From Epiperipatus broadwayi (Eukaryota; Onychophora; Udeonychophora; Euonychophora; Peripatidae): a stretch of 64,000 nucleotides of DNA. Below, in pieces: positions 47,030 through 60,000 of the stretch. The notes beneath the pieces are model-generated. The model searched no databases. It saw only the letters and a list, made by a program, of their open reading frames with translations, and had not been told where the DNA came from. Every line of letters begins with the position of its first letter. Positions within the stretch are counted from its first letter, which is position 1. The stretch lies in assembly GCA_028023455.1 (NCBI GenBank), contig JAQFVV010012396.1, positions 23,953,330-24,017,329 on the forward strand. Reading direction: 5' to 3'. The position numbers and the translations under genes were made by a program.

Positions 47030-47501
47030 TTGGCATATGTGACATCTATAAACATGAAATTAAAGAAAGTAATTGGTAAAGATTATAATGTTGGTCTTAT
47101 ATCATTCTTATGTTTAAATAGATTGATAAATAATTCAAAAGATAGTGTGAGAGATGATGGTAAATATATTGTATATTCAATTATTTGCCATAAGTCTGGT
47201 TGTAATGTTATTTATTATGGGGAAATGGAAGCTAATATATCAATAAGGTTGCTACAACATGTTTATCAATATAGAAAATCTAAAATAGAATCTCAGGTTA
47301 ATTCAATATTTTTTAATCATTAGAAAATTAATGAGCATGAATGTTTTTTCTCAAATGATTAGTGCTATTTGCAATGAGACTAATGATAGGAAGAGGGAGT
47401 TACAAGAGGCTTGGTTTATTGCTAAGTCTAATGATGTCATTAATCAATGCAATATGAATGTCCCATTGAACGTGCACTGGAATATTAACTATTCAGTTTA
47501 A
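47030..47501 (+). pseudogene. GIY-YIG endonuclease of PLE 2
   Basis: KYIVYSIICHKSGCNVIYYG (from about 47161) matches the GIY...YIG core with its CxxxxC pair, and ISIRLLQH supplies the Arg/His block. The open frame stops at 47321-47323, but the remaining C-terminus continues in another frame through RKRELQEAWFIAKSNDVIN to a stop at 47499-47501, a typical PLE C-terminal end. The linker to the RT (46961-47029) contains stops. Not functional as it stands. Confidence 0.7.
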
Positions 47502-47520
47502 ATTAGTTGCCATGTATCTT

Positions 47521-48307
47521 GTATACACTACTGAAATCACTTGGTGAATTTGTATTTATTTTTTATTTAATTTTTTTAAAAATATGTATAATATTTATAT
47601 ATGTGTTGGGTATCTATATGGTCTATAGAATATATGTTTGAAAAAAGGGAATTATATTCCCTGAGCATTAGAAATATAAAAAAATCAAATTAAATTTAAA
47701 TCTAAACATAATATATTGTTTATTAGGAACAGTACATTGAAAAGGGTTAAATTCGATCTTTAGTGAGAATTGTAGAATATAAAAAAAATAGAATCTGGAT
47801 AAAGTTTTAGCATAGAACATATTGTCCAGAATTTCTTCTGAGAATAAATCATTTCATTTATAAAACTATAAAAAGCATCTACAAATAAAATCATATTGAA
47901 TTACTTTTATTAATTTGAAAAGACATCAGTTAAAAAGTGATGGTGTTAATATTTATTATTCCAGCTATGATGAAGGATGATAAATGATTCAGAAAGATTA
48001 AATTCAAATCATCTCTACAATTAGAAATCGATTGCTTCAGAAAGATTAACTTCACATCACCTCAATAATTAAAGTAACAAGTTGTATCAAATAAATACAA
48101 ATGTGAATTTGATGTAATAGGAGGGAGTTGCATCTAAGTTAATTTAAATTCTAAATGATATTATTTAGTAAATGAAGGCAAGGATTACAATAAAGAATAT
48201 GCCACCAAAATGGTAGTAAAAACTTTAACTTTCAAAATATATTGTAGTAGCTTTAGAAATAACTGCATGTTATATCACTACTATTTATTATCTTCATATT
48301 TAAGATA
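47521..48307. other. AT-rich non-coding stretch
   Basis: No supported feature. Confidence 0.4.
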
Positions 48308-48321
48308 TTAATCTTTATTCT

Positions 48322-48355
<34 letters not shown>

Positions 48356-48383
48356 AATAAAGATTAATATATATATATATATA

Positions 48384-48420
<37 letters not shown>
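48308..48420 (+). repeat. (TA)n hairpin followed by (TA)n and (TG)n
   Basis: TTAATCTTTATTCTTT (48308) and its complement (ending 48367) enclose a (TA)n loop, so the region can form a hairpin. Further (TA)n and then about 26 bp of (TG)n follow. Confidence 0.85.
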
Positions 48421-48424
<4 letters not shown>

Positions 48425-48908
48425 AATCGTAAAGAAGAAATATATCACACAAATTACATAATATTCAAATACATAGTCTTAATGCACTTCCTATCATTCC
48501 TGTTTCTTCTATAAACGAATATATTTAATGTTAATATTCACATTCATTTTTTAAACAATAAAACAAAAAAACTAATTTAATTGAAACATCTTTTATGAGG
48601 ACAATTTTATTGATATATTTTGCTGGTTAATTAAAATAAGACAAAAGTGATGCGATTCGTATTATGGAAAGTGGTAAATTAGTTTTCCTTCTGTATTTAT
48701 TTAGTTTCAAGAAAAGACTCAGTCTTTAATTTTATTATTTTAATAAATGGAAATATATTCTTTTTAAATAATGTATACGTTATGAACATGCAATGCCAGT
48801 ACACATGTTTGAAAGGATTCTTTCTTCACAGGCTCAATTTTTATTCTTTTCCAATTCATGAACATTAAGAATGCTGGTGCAATAGTACCACTATATATAT
48901 ACATGTGC
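48421..48908. other. AT-rich non-coding stretch
   Basis: No supported feature. Confidence 0.35.
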
Positions 48909-49586
48909 ATATAGAAATAAGGAGATAATATTCATTAAAAAAGAATCACTTTAACTTTTGATGTTACTAAGAAATATCAAATTACTTCTAATTAACAATT
49001 CCCGAGGTAAAGCAAGTTTTTTTTCATAATAGCTCTTCTGTTGGTGGGGGGGGGGTCTTAAAAACAAAAGTGTTCTTTTTTTACTTTAAACCCAAGTTTG
49101 TTTATGTATTTAAACCCTGAAAGCTATTTATTATGGGTGTGTGTGAAAGAATAACATCTTTCACGACATTCTGTAAATAATATTTTTAACTTCTCCAGAA
49201 TGTTGTATGTGTTGAATGAAATGTTTATATGGATTTTACTATATAGAAATGAAGAGATAATATTTATTAAATAAACATTTAATTCAACATATTCAACTCT
49301 CTTGAGAAATTAAAAATATTATTTGCGGAATGTCGTAAAAGATGTTATTCTTTCACATGCTCACACCTATAATAAATAGCTTTCTGGGTTTAAATCCATA
49401 TAAGAACTTGGGTTTAAAGTAAAAGAGGACATCTCTTACTTTATCCCCCCCCCCAACGATATATTTATGAGAAAAACTTGATTTACCTTAGGAACTGTTA
49501 ATTAGTAGTAATTGATAGTTTTTTAGTAACATCAAAAGTTAAAGTGTTTCTCTATTTAATGGATATTATCTCTTCATTTCTATATA
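48909..49586. mobile_element. 678-bp foldback element
   Basis: Two imperfect inverted arms of about 330 bp meet near 49255. Outer ends read ATATAGAAATAAGGAGATAA and its near complement, and the same motif recurs close to the centre. Paired blocks include CTTTAACTTTTGATGTTACT, ACTTTAAACCCAAGTT, AAAGCTATTTATTAT and GAAAGAATAACATCTTT with their complements. One arm carries a G run (49045-49056) and the other a matching C run (49443-49453). No protein is encoded. Transcripts would form a long double-stranded RNA. Superfamily unknown; no flanking target duplication was identified. Confidence 0.8.
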
Positions 49587-51448
49587 ACAAAACTTCCCTA
49601 TAAATATTTAATTCAATATGCATATTGTATTGTATTGTTTATCAGTAATTCCAGAGTTTATACACTTTAATTTACATGTATGTGTTGACAAAATTATGAC
49701 CACACCTGATAATTCATTTATTTGAATATGTCAGGCATTCTCATGAATATAACTATTTTTCCTGGTCAAGCAACCCCAGTTTATCATAATTAAGTTTAAT
49801 AATAATCAGAGAAGAACCATTTTTTTTATTTATTTAATAGGTGCCAGGATTCTATATGCGAATCCACTGGTTCCTTCCCCCCTATCTGTAATAATTGCTA
49901 TGTTGCATGAGAATGTACTGCCCTCTGGAGTATTGTAATTTATGATACAGCATTGGCATTTATATTTGATAAATTTATAACATTTAACTAATAATACTAT
50001 AATAATAAATTTAAATCAACAACAGAGTAAATTATATTTCTATGACTTATTAATTTTATAATTCTAACAAATGTTTAATAGTAATAATAAGAGAATAAAA
50101 CATAATATCAAACTAATTTGTTTGTTGAAAGTCAATGTTTTTGGAATTCCATTTATGTATTGGCATTTATTACAGCATTCAACAGTAGTTATAATGTTTT
50201 GAAGATGATTACTTATAACTCATAAAAGAATGTTTCTTACTAGTAAGTTTCAACTGTCTAATTCTATCACTTTGTGAATTACAATGCATGGTTTTGTTTT
50301 TAGTCAGATCCATCATATGGCCTTACAGTTCCTTGGTATGCAGTCCAAGGTTCTACGATTCAGGTAGGCAGTGGGATTCAAACATGTCATTATTGTGACT
50401 TCAGGAAAAAAAGAAAGTGTCAGTGAATGAATTCTCTCCTCACACATTTGATAATGGCTTAATCCACTAGTGAGAATATAATGAAACATCTTATAGTGAC
50501 TACATAGAAAAACAATTTATTGCAAATTGCTTTTTAGTGTCACACAGAACATGAGAAAAAAACTACTGCTCAATGATGTCTTTTCTCACCCCTCCCCCGA
50601 TTAAAGTCTACTGTACGCATTATGTTTAGATCTTTTTTTTTTATCCCCATTTTAAGTTGGGTCAATTTATACATTTTAATTTTATTTATGTTTCCAAAGT
50701 TATCTTTTTCTCCCTTCAGTGGCCATCTTTAATTAATGGTCAAAGAATGCTGTAATTTCAATTTAAGTAATTGTAATTGCTTAGAAATAAGAATTTACAT
50801 TCTTATCTCAGTAAAATCAAATGGTAATTTTTTCTTGTTATTCTCTTTTTTAAATGTGCTGTAGAAAATATAATTTACATTATCTGAAATATATCAAACA
50901 GAATTTATAAAAATACCTATTTTATTTTTCTTAGAATTTTAATATTTTAATGCCAATGCTAATCATATGATAAATATAATACAGTACCTCTGCAGTTGAT
51001 GGTAAGAATAAAATAGGGTGTTCAGCACCTTTTATTTTTATTAATTTATAACTATCTTTTCTTTTTGCTGATTTACCTGCCTACTGACTGTTTGCATGTG
51101 ATGGGTGGTTATTAACCTCATGTTTTAGAGTTTAATATAGTGAATGGAACAAGGAATATTTCCACATTTACTGTACACATAAAACACCCATTTAAATCTA
51201 AAGATAAGAAATGAAAGTCTATCCACATTTGAGCATTGCTCAATCTACTTTGAGACTTATAGGCTCATGGAAACTTAGCTGATTCACCTTTTTGGGACTC
51301 TGCTACTGTTAGACTGACAGCCATTTAAAAACAGTATTATTGTACTTAATGATGTGTATGGAGCTTAGAATTATAATTTTTCCCCTCCTAAATACATACC
51401 TACCCAGTCACCACTGACATTCAGTCTACTATCGGCTGACTCTTCACA

Positions 51449-51453
<5 letters not shown>
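49587..51453. other. non-coding stretch
   Basis: Near 50371-50384, the minus strand reads CATGTTTGAATCCC, which resembles a B box, but no A box lies at tRNA spacing. No gene could be supported. Confidence 0.35.
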
Positions 51454-51484
<31 letters not shown>

Positions 51485-51488
51485 TGTA

Positions 51489-51532
<44 letters not shown>

Positions 51533-51541
51533 TACAAGATT
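51454..51541. repeat. (TA)n tracts forming a hairpin
   Basis: ATCTTGTACC (51480) and GGTACAAGAT (ending 51540) are exact complements enclosing about 38 bp of (TA)n; another (TA)n tract precedes them. The frames reading alternating Ile and Tyr here are artefacts. Confidence 0.9.
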
Positions 51542-51549
51542 ATTGGCAC

Positions 51550-51890
51550 TTGGTAATATTTAAAAGAAATAGAATGCATGCAGATTGCTAATCCAGATAA
51601 ACAAAAGAAATAAAAATTCCAAATGGAAGAGATTACAATCAGAGTTGGTAGAAAGCAAAAAGAAATGTACAAGATTATCAACTTGTAATCTGCCAAGAAA
51701 CAAAAGATGAAAACATAACAAGTGCAGAGATTTAAAACTGGTTGATGTATAAAAGTAGTGGACAATTGAAGAGTCTTGTCTTTTTGACTGGTGGTTTTCT
51801 TGTGTTCTGAATGAAGTGAGAGGACAGGAGAGACTAAATTCTTGTTTTTTCAACTGCAATAAAATGCCTCCATGTAGGACATCTCATATT
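51550..51890 (+). repeat. LTR-like repeat, copy 2
   Basis: Homologous to 21735-22180, with TATA-box-like TGTATAAAAG (51747-51756) and AATAAA at 51858-51863, about 110 bp apart. This copy lacks the 141-bp duplication seen in copy 1. Minus-strand frames across it (51421-51859) show no family similarity. Confidence 0.45.
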
Positions 51891-52483
51891 CTTAATCAAT
51901 TTGTTATGTGTTAGCAGAAATCAGAATGTTTGTGCATACTTTTTTTTATAAAGAAGTCACTCCAAAAGCTTCAAGTCTAATAATACATTACTATGAATCA
52001 AAAATGTGAAAATGTCAATAGAAGAAACTCAAAGTTAACTATCACCAAGCTTTTCATCCCATTAACATGCATGATGCAATAATCACTGGTCTACATAACC
52101 CTGAGAACTTACTGATAAGATATTATTAATACTCTAACTCATGTTTGATTTAATATGTTTGCAATCTAAATTTAAAATATAAACTTTTCATACCAATAAA
52201 GAAATATTTTTTTTTTTACATCAAGAGACTATTTAATTTATGGCTTATTAGAGAAAACTTAAGAATATAATTGTAACATGAACTGTTGTTTTTTTTATAA
52301 AAGAGAGACTTTATTGAGTATAAAATGTTTTACAAGGTAAATATTGATTTACATAGTGTAATATGGAGATTTGAAATGACACATTGAATTTTTTTGTCCA
52401 TAGCATTTCCAGAAATTGATGAACCCATGGAAACTCATAGCATTAATCCATGAGAAGATTAACCATTAAAGACAAATGAGTGC
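51891..52483. other. non-coding stretch
   Basis: No supported feature. Confidence 0.35.
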
Positions 52484-52915
52484 TACAATTAGGAATTATT
52501 TGTAAAGTCTAGGGTTTAATTTTAGGAATACAATATTGAGAAATCCAATTTGCGATGGATAAATTGAGAATAGGAAAACACTTGGAGATATCAACATTGG
52601 AAATAATAAAATTTAAATAGCATGAATCACTTGCAATTAAAATCATTAGGCCAAACTGCAACTTACTTTGCAATAATACTTGGATAAAATCGTTTATAAC
52701 AATGATGCTAAAAAACCACTATGAATAGTGTTTTTTTTTCTTTATTGTGAATGAGAAAATCAACATTGAATGAGAAAATAAACATTGGTAACAATCCCCA
52801 CAGCAAGCCCTCTCTCTTTTAAAAGAACCAAGATTTAGGCCTCCGGGATCCCTCCCAACAACCAGACTCTCTCATTCAATCAGCAACATTGAATGTAATG
52901 AAAATTTTAATTAAA
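52484..52915 (+). repeat. duplicated repeat, unit 1
   Basis: Begins ACAATTAGGAATTATTTGTA. Aligns with unit 2 (52921-53560) over its whole length, including GGCCAAACTGCAACTTA and the CCCAACAACCAGACTCTCTC block near its end. It lacks about 200 bp present in unit 2 after GGAGATA. Family not recognised. Confidence 0.75.
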
Positions 52916-52920
52916 AGATA

Positions 52921-53560
52921 CAATTAGGAATTAATTGTAAAGTCTAGAATTCAAATATGAATAGTGTTTTAGGAGTACATTATTGAGAAATCCATTATGC
53001 TGTAGATAAGTTGAGAAATAGGGAAACACTTGGAGATAACATAAAATATGACTAAATCAATCTACTGTTCAGTTCTTCCAAATGGCCTCTAATATTTTCA
53101 CAAGAGAGCAATCCTGAATACTTTGGAAAAATTATTGAAAACCTATGGAGAACAAGGGGAAAAATCCAAGCTTCAAAATGTCTCTGCTGAAAACCATTCT
53201 AATCCATCATGAAAATCACATGAAAAGCAAAAGGTCAGCTCTATCATAACAACATTGGAAGTAATAAAATTAAATAAGGTGAATCACTTGCAATTAAAAT
53301 CATGGGGCCAAACTGCAACTTATCTTGCAATAATACATGTATAAAATTATTCATGATGATAATGTTAAAAAATCACCATAAGTAACATTATTTTTCCTAT
53401 CTTGTGAATGAGAAAAACCGACGTTGGTAACAATCACCACAGCACCCTCATCCCAGCCCCTTCCCTCAAAAGAACTAGGATTAATCCCTGTGAGCCATCC
53501 CAACAACCAGGCTCTCTCATTCATTCAACAGAATTAAGTGAAATAAAAATTTTCATTAAA
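52921..53560 (+). repeat. duplicated repeat, unit 2
   Basis: Starts ACAATTAGGAATTAATTGTA, 437 bp after unit 1, and holds an extra internal block at about 53042-53240. The end repeats the CCCAACAACCAGGCTCTCTC block. This may be a tandem pair of an unknown non-autonomous element with an internal deletion in unit 1. Confidence 0.7.
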
Positions 53561-54239
53561 TGGTAAAATCTCTGGAGAAATCTTTTATAATTTCAATGGT
53601 TGAATATATTTTCATATCATTTTTATAAAAGTGGAAATTATTCTTACTTGTAATTACCTGGTTGATATAGCTTGTATATGAAAAGAGAGCTGAGAAACTT
53701 GCCTTTTTAAAAAGATAGCTTTAGAGAAACTTAATTCCTTAAACTAGAAAAAAGGGAATGAAACGTGGAGCCAGAAATAGAGTTAACTGAAGTCCTTGGC
53801 TCCCTCTGGCAGACTGTTTTAGTTATTTGATTAACATTATTGTCTGAATGGGTGTATGTACATTCCTTCAATTTTATTTTTAATTCATAATTATCATCTA
53901 AATATTTTAATTCATCTTAATAAAATATTTACCATTAATATAAAGCTATCATTGACTAATGCATTCGCATAGATTAAGAGAAGTTCAAACAATGGTAAGA
54001 TTTAATTTACAGTTAAACTTTTATGAATGTTAAAAGAAGTTGGAAGATAAAAATATATTGATAATATATTCTCTGATTTACAGATAAGAGAGTTTCAGAT
54101 TTTATTAGATGTGTGTAATATATATATTAGGCACTTAAATGCAAAAATTTGTTTTGGCAAATGAAATAAAAACATTATATAAAAATGAAGTGTCTTCTGT
54201 TCCTAAAAAAAGTTATGTTTTGTCACTGGTAGGTAAATA
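53561..54239. other. non-coding stretch
   Basis: No supported gene or repeat. Confidence 0.35.
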
Positions 54240-54342
54240 TATAGATGGGTAGACAAAAGAAAGATAGTTAGGTAGATAGATAGGTTGTAAATATATATTT
54301 AGAAAGACAGATGGATAGATAGGTAGGCAAAAGGCAGTTAGG

Positions 54343-54422
54343 TTGGCAATTAAATAGGTATGTCAGTCAGTACACAGGTCTTTTGGCAATTAAATAGGTA
54401 TGTCAGTCAGTACACAGGTCTT
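54343..54422 (+). repeat. exact 40-bp tandem duplication
   Basis: TTGGCAATTAAATAGGTATG plus 20 more bases is repeated without change at 54343 and 54383. Confidence 0.95.
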
Positions 54423-54465
54423 TTTCCTGAAGGTTTGTGAAGATAGTATATTAGATGTAATAATA

Positions 54466-54600
54466 TGATGGACTATTTCCATTATCTAAAAGTAAATGTT
54501 GGATGTATAAAAAATTTTAAACTTTATTTAAACTTTTCAATTACAAACAACTTTTTTGTCATAACACACAAATAGATCTAAACTAACAAGTTGTTTGTAT
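54466..54600 (-). mobile_element. 3' fragment of SINE family 2
   Basis: Matches 11803-11935 through CTATTTCCAT, AGTAAATGTTG, TTTTAAACTTTATTTAAACTT and AACACACAAA. The tRNA-like head and the core block are missing, and no poly(A) run is present. It is embedded at the start of the GATA-rich domain. Confidence 0.65.
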
Positions 54601-54739
54601 ATGAAAAGTATTTATAAAGTTTTTTTTTAACACAACATGAGATAGATGATGAAAATAATTCAACATAGTATTACAATTACAAAAGTCAGCTGGTAGATAG
54701 ACATTTAGGTAAGTATGTAGATAGATAGGTATGTATGGG

Positions 54740-54990
<251 letters not shown>

Positions 54991-55588
54991 TGATAGAGTG
55001 TTAAACAGATAGACAAAAAGTTAGATAGATAGAAAGATAAAAAATAGATAGGTTAGATAGGAAAATAGATAAAGAAACAAGTAGATAGAAGAATAGGTAA
55101 ATAAGTTGGTATGTAGATAGATAGGCAAGTAGGTATAAAGAAAAGTAGTAGGCAGTCATATATTAGGCAGGTAGGCAGAATGACAGATAGATAGATGGCA
55201 GGTAGTTAGATAGACATAGTTATCTAACTGCCTACCTGTCTGCCTACCTGTATTTAAGTAGGTAGATAGGTAAATAAGTAGGTAGATAAATATATAGGTA
55301 GGTAGAAATATCTATAGGTAGAAAATTAATTAGATATGTATGCAGATATATATGTAGGTAGACAGATAGATAATTATATTCATAGGGAGGGAGATAAATA
55401 GATAGTTAAGAAGACTGGTAGATAGCTATGTATGTAGAAAGAGAAAGTTATATAATTAAGTAGGTAAATAGATAGATATATAGGTAGAAAAATAGTAGAT
55501 AGGTGAGTGTGTAGGTAAGTATGCAGGTGTGTTTCTAGGTAGACAGATGGGTAGCTAGATAAATAGATATTTAGGTAGGTAGGAATAG

Positions 55589-55762
<174 letters not shown>

Positions 55763-56058
55763 GTAGTTAGGATGGATAGATAGGTTAGTAGGTAGATGTG
55801 TATGTAGGTATATTTCTAGGTAGACATATGGATAGGTAAATAGGTAGATAGAGAGGTAGGTATTTAGGTAGGTAGCTATATAGATTGATAGAGAATAAAT
55901 AAATAGATAAGACAATAGATAGATAGACAGATGAGTACATAGGTAGGTAGATATGTTGATAGTGAGATAGGGAATTAGATAGATATGTAAGTAGATACAT
56001 AGATATGCCAGTTGATAGAAAAACTGTTAGTAGGTAGATATTTAGGGAAGTTGGTATT

Positions 56059-56092
<34 letters not shown>

Positions 56093-56107
56093 GATAGAGA
56101 TAGATAT

Positions 56108-56225
<118 letters not shown>

Positions 56226-56703
56226 TGTTCAGTAGGTATGTAGGTAGTTGGGTAGAATGGAAAATTGGCAGCTTGTTAAATTGGTAGAAAGATATATAGG
56301 TAGGAAAATAGGTTACTAGGCATGCAGGCAGGTAAATAGATAGGCATGCAGGCAGATAGGTAACCAGGTATTTAGGCCAGTAGGCAGTTAGGCTAGTAGG
56401 CTGGTAAGCATGTAGGTAGGACAGGTTGATAGGTAAAAATGTAGAAAGCAAGGTAGGCAAACAGGCAGGATAGCAGTTAGGCTAACAGAGGAGGAAGTCT
56501 GTTAGAGTGGCAGCTAGGTAATCAGGCAGGTAATTAATTAGGTAGATAAATATATGTACTGATAGATGAATGGATTAAAAATAGATGAAGATATATAGAT
56601 TAGACAGATAAATGGATAGGTAGATAAATAGATAAACAGATAGATAAATAGACAGACTGACAGACTAATAGATAGATAGATAGATGGATAGATAGATTGA
56701 TGG

Positions 56704-57003
<300 letters not shown>

Positions 57004-60000
57004 TCCAAATAGCTCATAGCAGAGCAAAAATTTAAGCTAAAAGTTATAAATTTGTCTAGAAATATTGAAATTTTAACAAATCAAATTTCACTCTGTTTTG
57101 AAGAAGTCATGTTTATGGGAGATAGTTAATATATATATTGTAACACTGATGACATATATGTTATAAAACTTGCATATATTTACATTACATGTGTCATAAT
57201 TTAAAAATAGTTGATCAAATTTATTAAAAAAGAAAAGAATAATTAAAGAAGTCATTAGATAAGAAATAGATTTTAAAATGTAATAAGAGAAAAAAATGTC
57301 TATATTTTTATTTTAAAAGAGAATAAAAGTTTTTGTTATTGAGAACAGGGCAAAAAAAAATCTAAAGAAATGTGTAAAAATAAATGTTAGTGAAAAATTG
57401 AAAAGATTAATTAATTAATTAGTGAATGCCAGTAAAAAAATTTCTTGGCTGATAATGATAATGAAATTGTAATAATTAAAAACTATGCAAGCTATCTCTT
57501 TGGGATAAAAGTGAGATAGTAGATTAATCTAGAAAAAGATTAGTATTTTTAAAAAAATGTGAAAATCAATTAAAGAAAAATGTAAAATTTAATTTTAAAA
57601 AATAGATTTAAAGTATGATAAAATTAAATCTATGATAAGGAAAAAATAATGGAAGAAAAAAGTATAAAAAGTCACAAATATCGTTATTTATTCCAGTCTT
57701 AATTTTGTGATTGTATTATTTCAGTCTTCATTCCATTATTGATGCATTACATTATTCACTGCTTAATTAATTCAGTTAGCAGATTCAGAAATCTAAGGAT
57801 AGAATAGAGCCAGTCATTATTGCTGCAGAAATTATTATTACAGAAGCCATAGAACTTGCTACATGTATTGCTAGACCACCTTAGAAGTGTTTGACTGGGT
57901 TTTAAGCCCCAAAGTCCTTCATAAAATCAACTATATCCACCTGAACCTTCACTGGAAACTGATGCCAAAATGGTAAAATAAATGCTGCTGCAAATTATCT
58001 TTCCAATTGCCAAGCTGAAGAATGGAAGACAAGCCCTGAAACCATTGATTGGAGACTAAAAAGTCAACTGGTTGAAAATTGAAAATCATGAAAACCTAGG
58101 TAAATATATTTAGATCATTTTCTATAGAGTCTTTATATTTTCTAAATGAAATGAACATTAATGAAGGACTATTATAAAATTTACCCTGAGTAGTCACATA
58201 ATTTTTATATGTAAATTTCCAAACTGTTATGTTATACTAAATATGTGTGCATGAATAAATATTTATGTTTGCTTAATTATTATTTGGTCTCTTCTCTCTG
58301 TCTCTTTGTACTGGGTCACCATTAATTTAAAGTTATAAATAATTGTATATCTTAAGTTATATGTCATGGATCTTTTTGATTAAGAATAGGAGTTATATTG
58401 AGATATTTCAAGTGCTGGATTGTGTGCCTGTTGTCCAAGCATGCCATCTATATAATATATGATCAACTGGCACATGAGGTTTATCCTCTACATAAATAAA
58501 ATGCTTTGGATGGCATGGTTTTTGTTCCAGTAGTCAAGGTGAAACACGGTCAGGAAATGTAGTTGTGTTATGTTGTGTATAGCCTGATCTGGCCATGGAT
58601 ATTGTTGATGGTCATATTATCAATGGTATTCTACCCTCTATTTGAAAGGCCAGTCATTTCCCATAGTATTAAAGATATAAAATAATAATAACCAAGAAGT
58701 AATGTATTAAGTGTAATGAAGCAAAGTTTAATAAAACTTAGTTAAAGCCAAAATATATTAAAAGGTTATAATTAAAAATATTTAAAAGAAGCAAGAATAG
58801 AGTTTATTTGGAGGAATCCAGTTCATTATATATAGAGAGAGATGGGGGGGGGGGAAATGATGCATAAATAAAGTTAAACTCTTAAAAATTTTAACTTAAA
58901 AAAATTAAAATATTCATGAATAAAATTAAGAAAGAAAAAGTAAAAAAAATATATACTACTATTTTTTATTTAATCATTATTATTATTTTTAATTTAAATT
59001 CATTTCTAATAATACTAAAGAATTAATAAGTGAAAATTTTTAAAGGTGTTTTAAAATTTGTATTTCAATAAAAATGTCATTAGTGTTAAACATAAATTAT
59101 TTTATGTAAAACTTCATTTGATATATGTTGAAAATAAAATGAATCTGAATACTTGTATATAAAATAAATATAACTCATTATAATTGTAATGAGTATTTTA
59201 TAACACATATCATTATTTTGAAAATGTTTGTGTTAAAACATTAAATATTTATTCTTAAATTATTGCCTCATTGAAATAAATAACTTGCTCTTTTGCTAAA
59301 AAAAAAATAAATATTTGTTGCAATGAAATAAAAAAAAAATATTTATTTTGTTTTAATTTTGCCAGATGTTTGAGAATTTGGTTAAGAAAAAAAAGTTGCT
59401 TTCTTCAAGATCATTAAATAGTCTTTGCCATGCAGAATACTCATAAGTCTTCTTGTGGAAGATTTCCATGTAAACAATTAGCTCTGAAGGGAACCTATAA
59501 AAATGAATTAGCCACTGGAGGAACTAAAATAGGGTCTTTTTATCACAGCTCTGAAAATATAGTTCTCATGGAAATGTATTATTAACAGAAAGAATATCAA
59601 AATTCAGATCTGTAATTTAATCTACAAGATTGATTTTGTGAAATTATCCAAAAATTCAAGAATTGGTGTATTTATACACTTAAACCATAATCATGATATA
59701 AAAAGCCAATGGTGGTTTTTTTATTAAACTTTAAAAACAATAACTTGTGTACCATTACACCAAAAAACATCTGACAAATCTATTCAACAGAAATAAAAAT
59801 ACTTTTGCAAGCAAAAGTCTTTTGCATCATAACACACTTAAAGATTTCAAATTTAAAACAATTTAGATATAGCAGTAACCTAACATAAAATCTATCTTTT
59901 TAGGCAAAATCTTACTAAAAAGTCAATTTAGTTTTTGCAGTCTCTCTAGCATTATCATAGCTACTATGGTTAGCATTATTGATATTAATATTTTAAGTAT

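Larger units (their letters stand above)
46246..47520 (+). mobile_element. Penelope-like element 2, 5'-truncated
   Basis: A second PLE, clearly different in sequence from PLE 1, containing the C-terminal half of the RT and a GIY-YIG endonuclease. The 5' end is truncated and carries the short inversion. The 3' end was not fixed; AT-rich sequence follows the stop near 47501. Confidence 0.75.

Noticed and set aside
50370-50470. tRNA-derived SINE on the minus strand
   Set aside because: A B-box-like GTTTGAATCCC is present, but the nearest A-box-like motif is about 75 bases away and the arms do not pair.
57780-58100. Possible host exon in a GC-richer patch
   Set aside because: All frames contain stops within short distance, and no splice-site pair could be argued.
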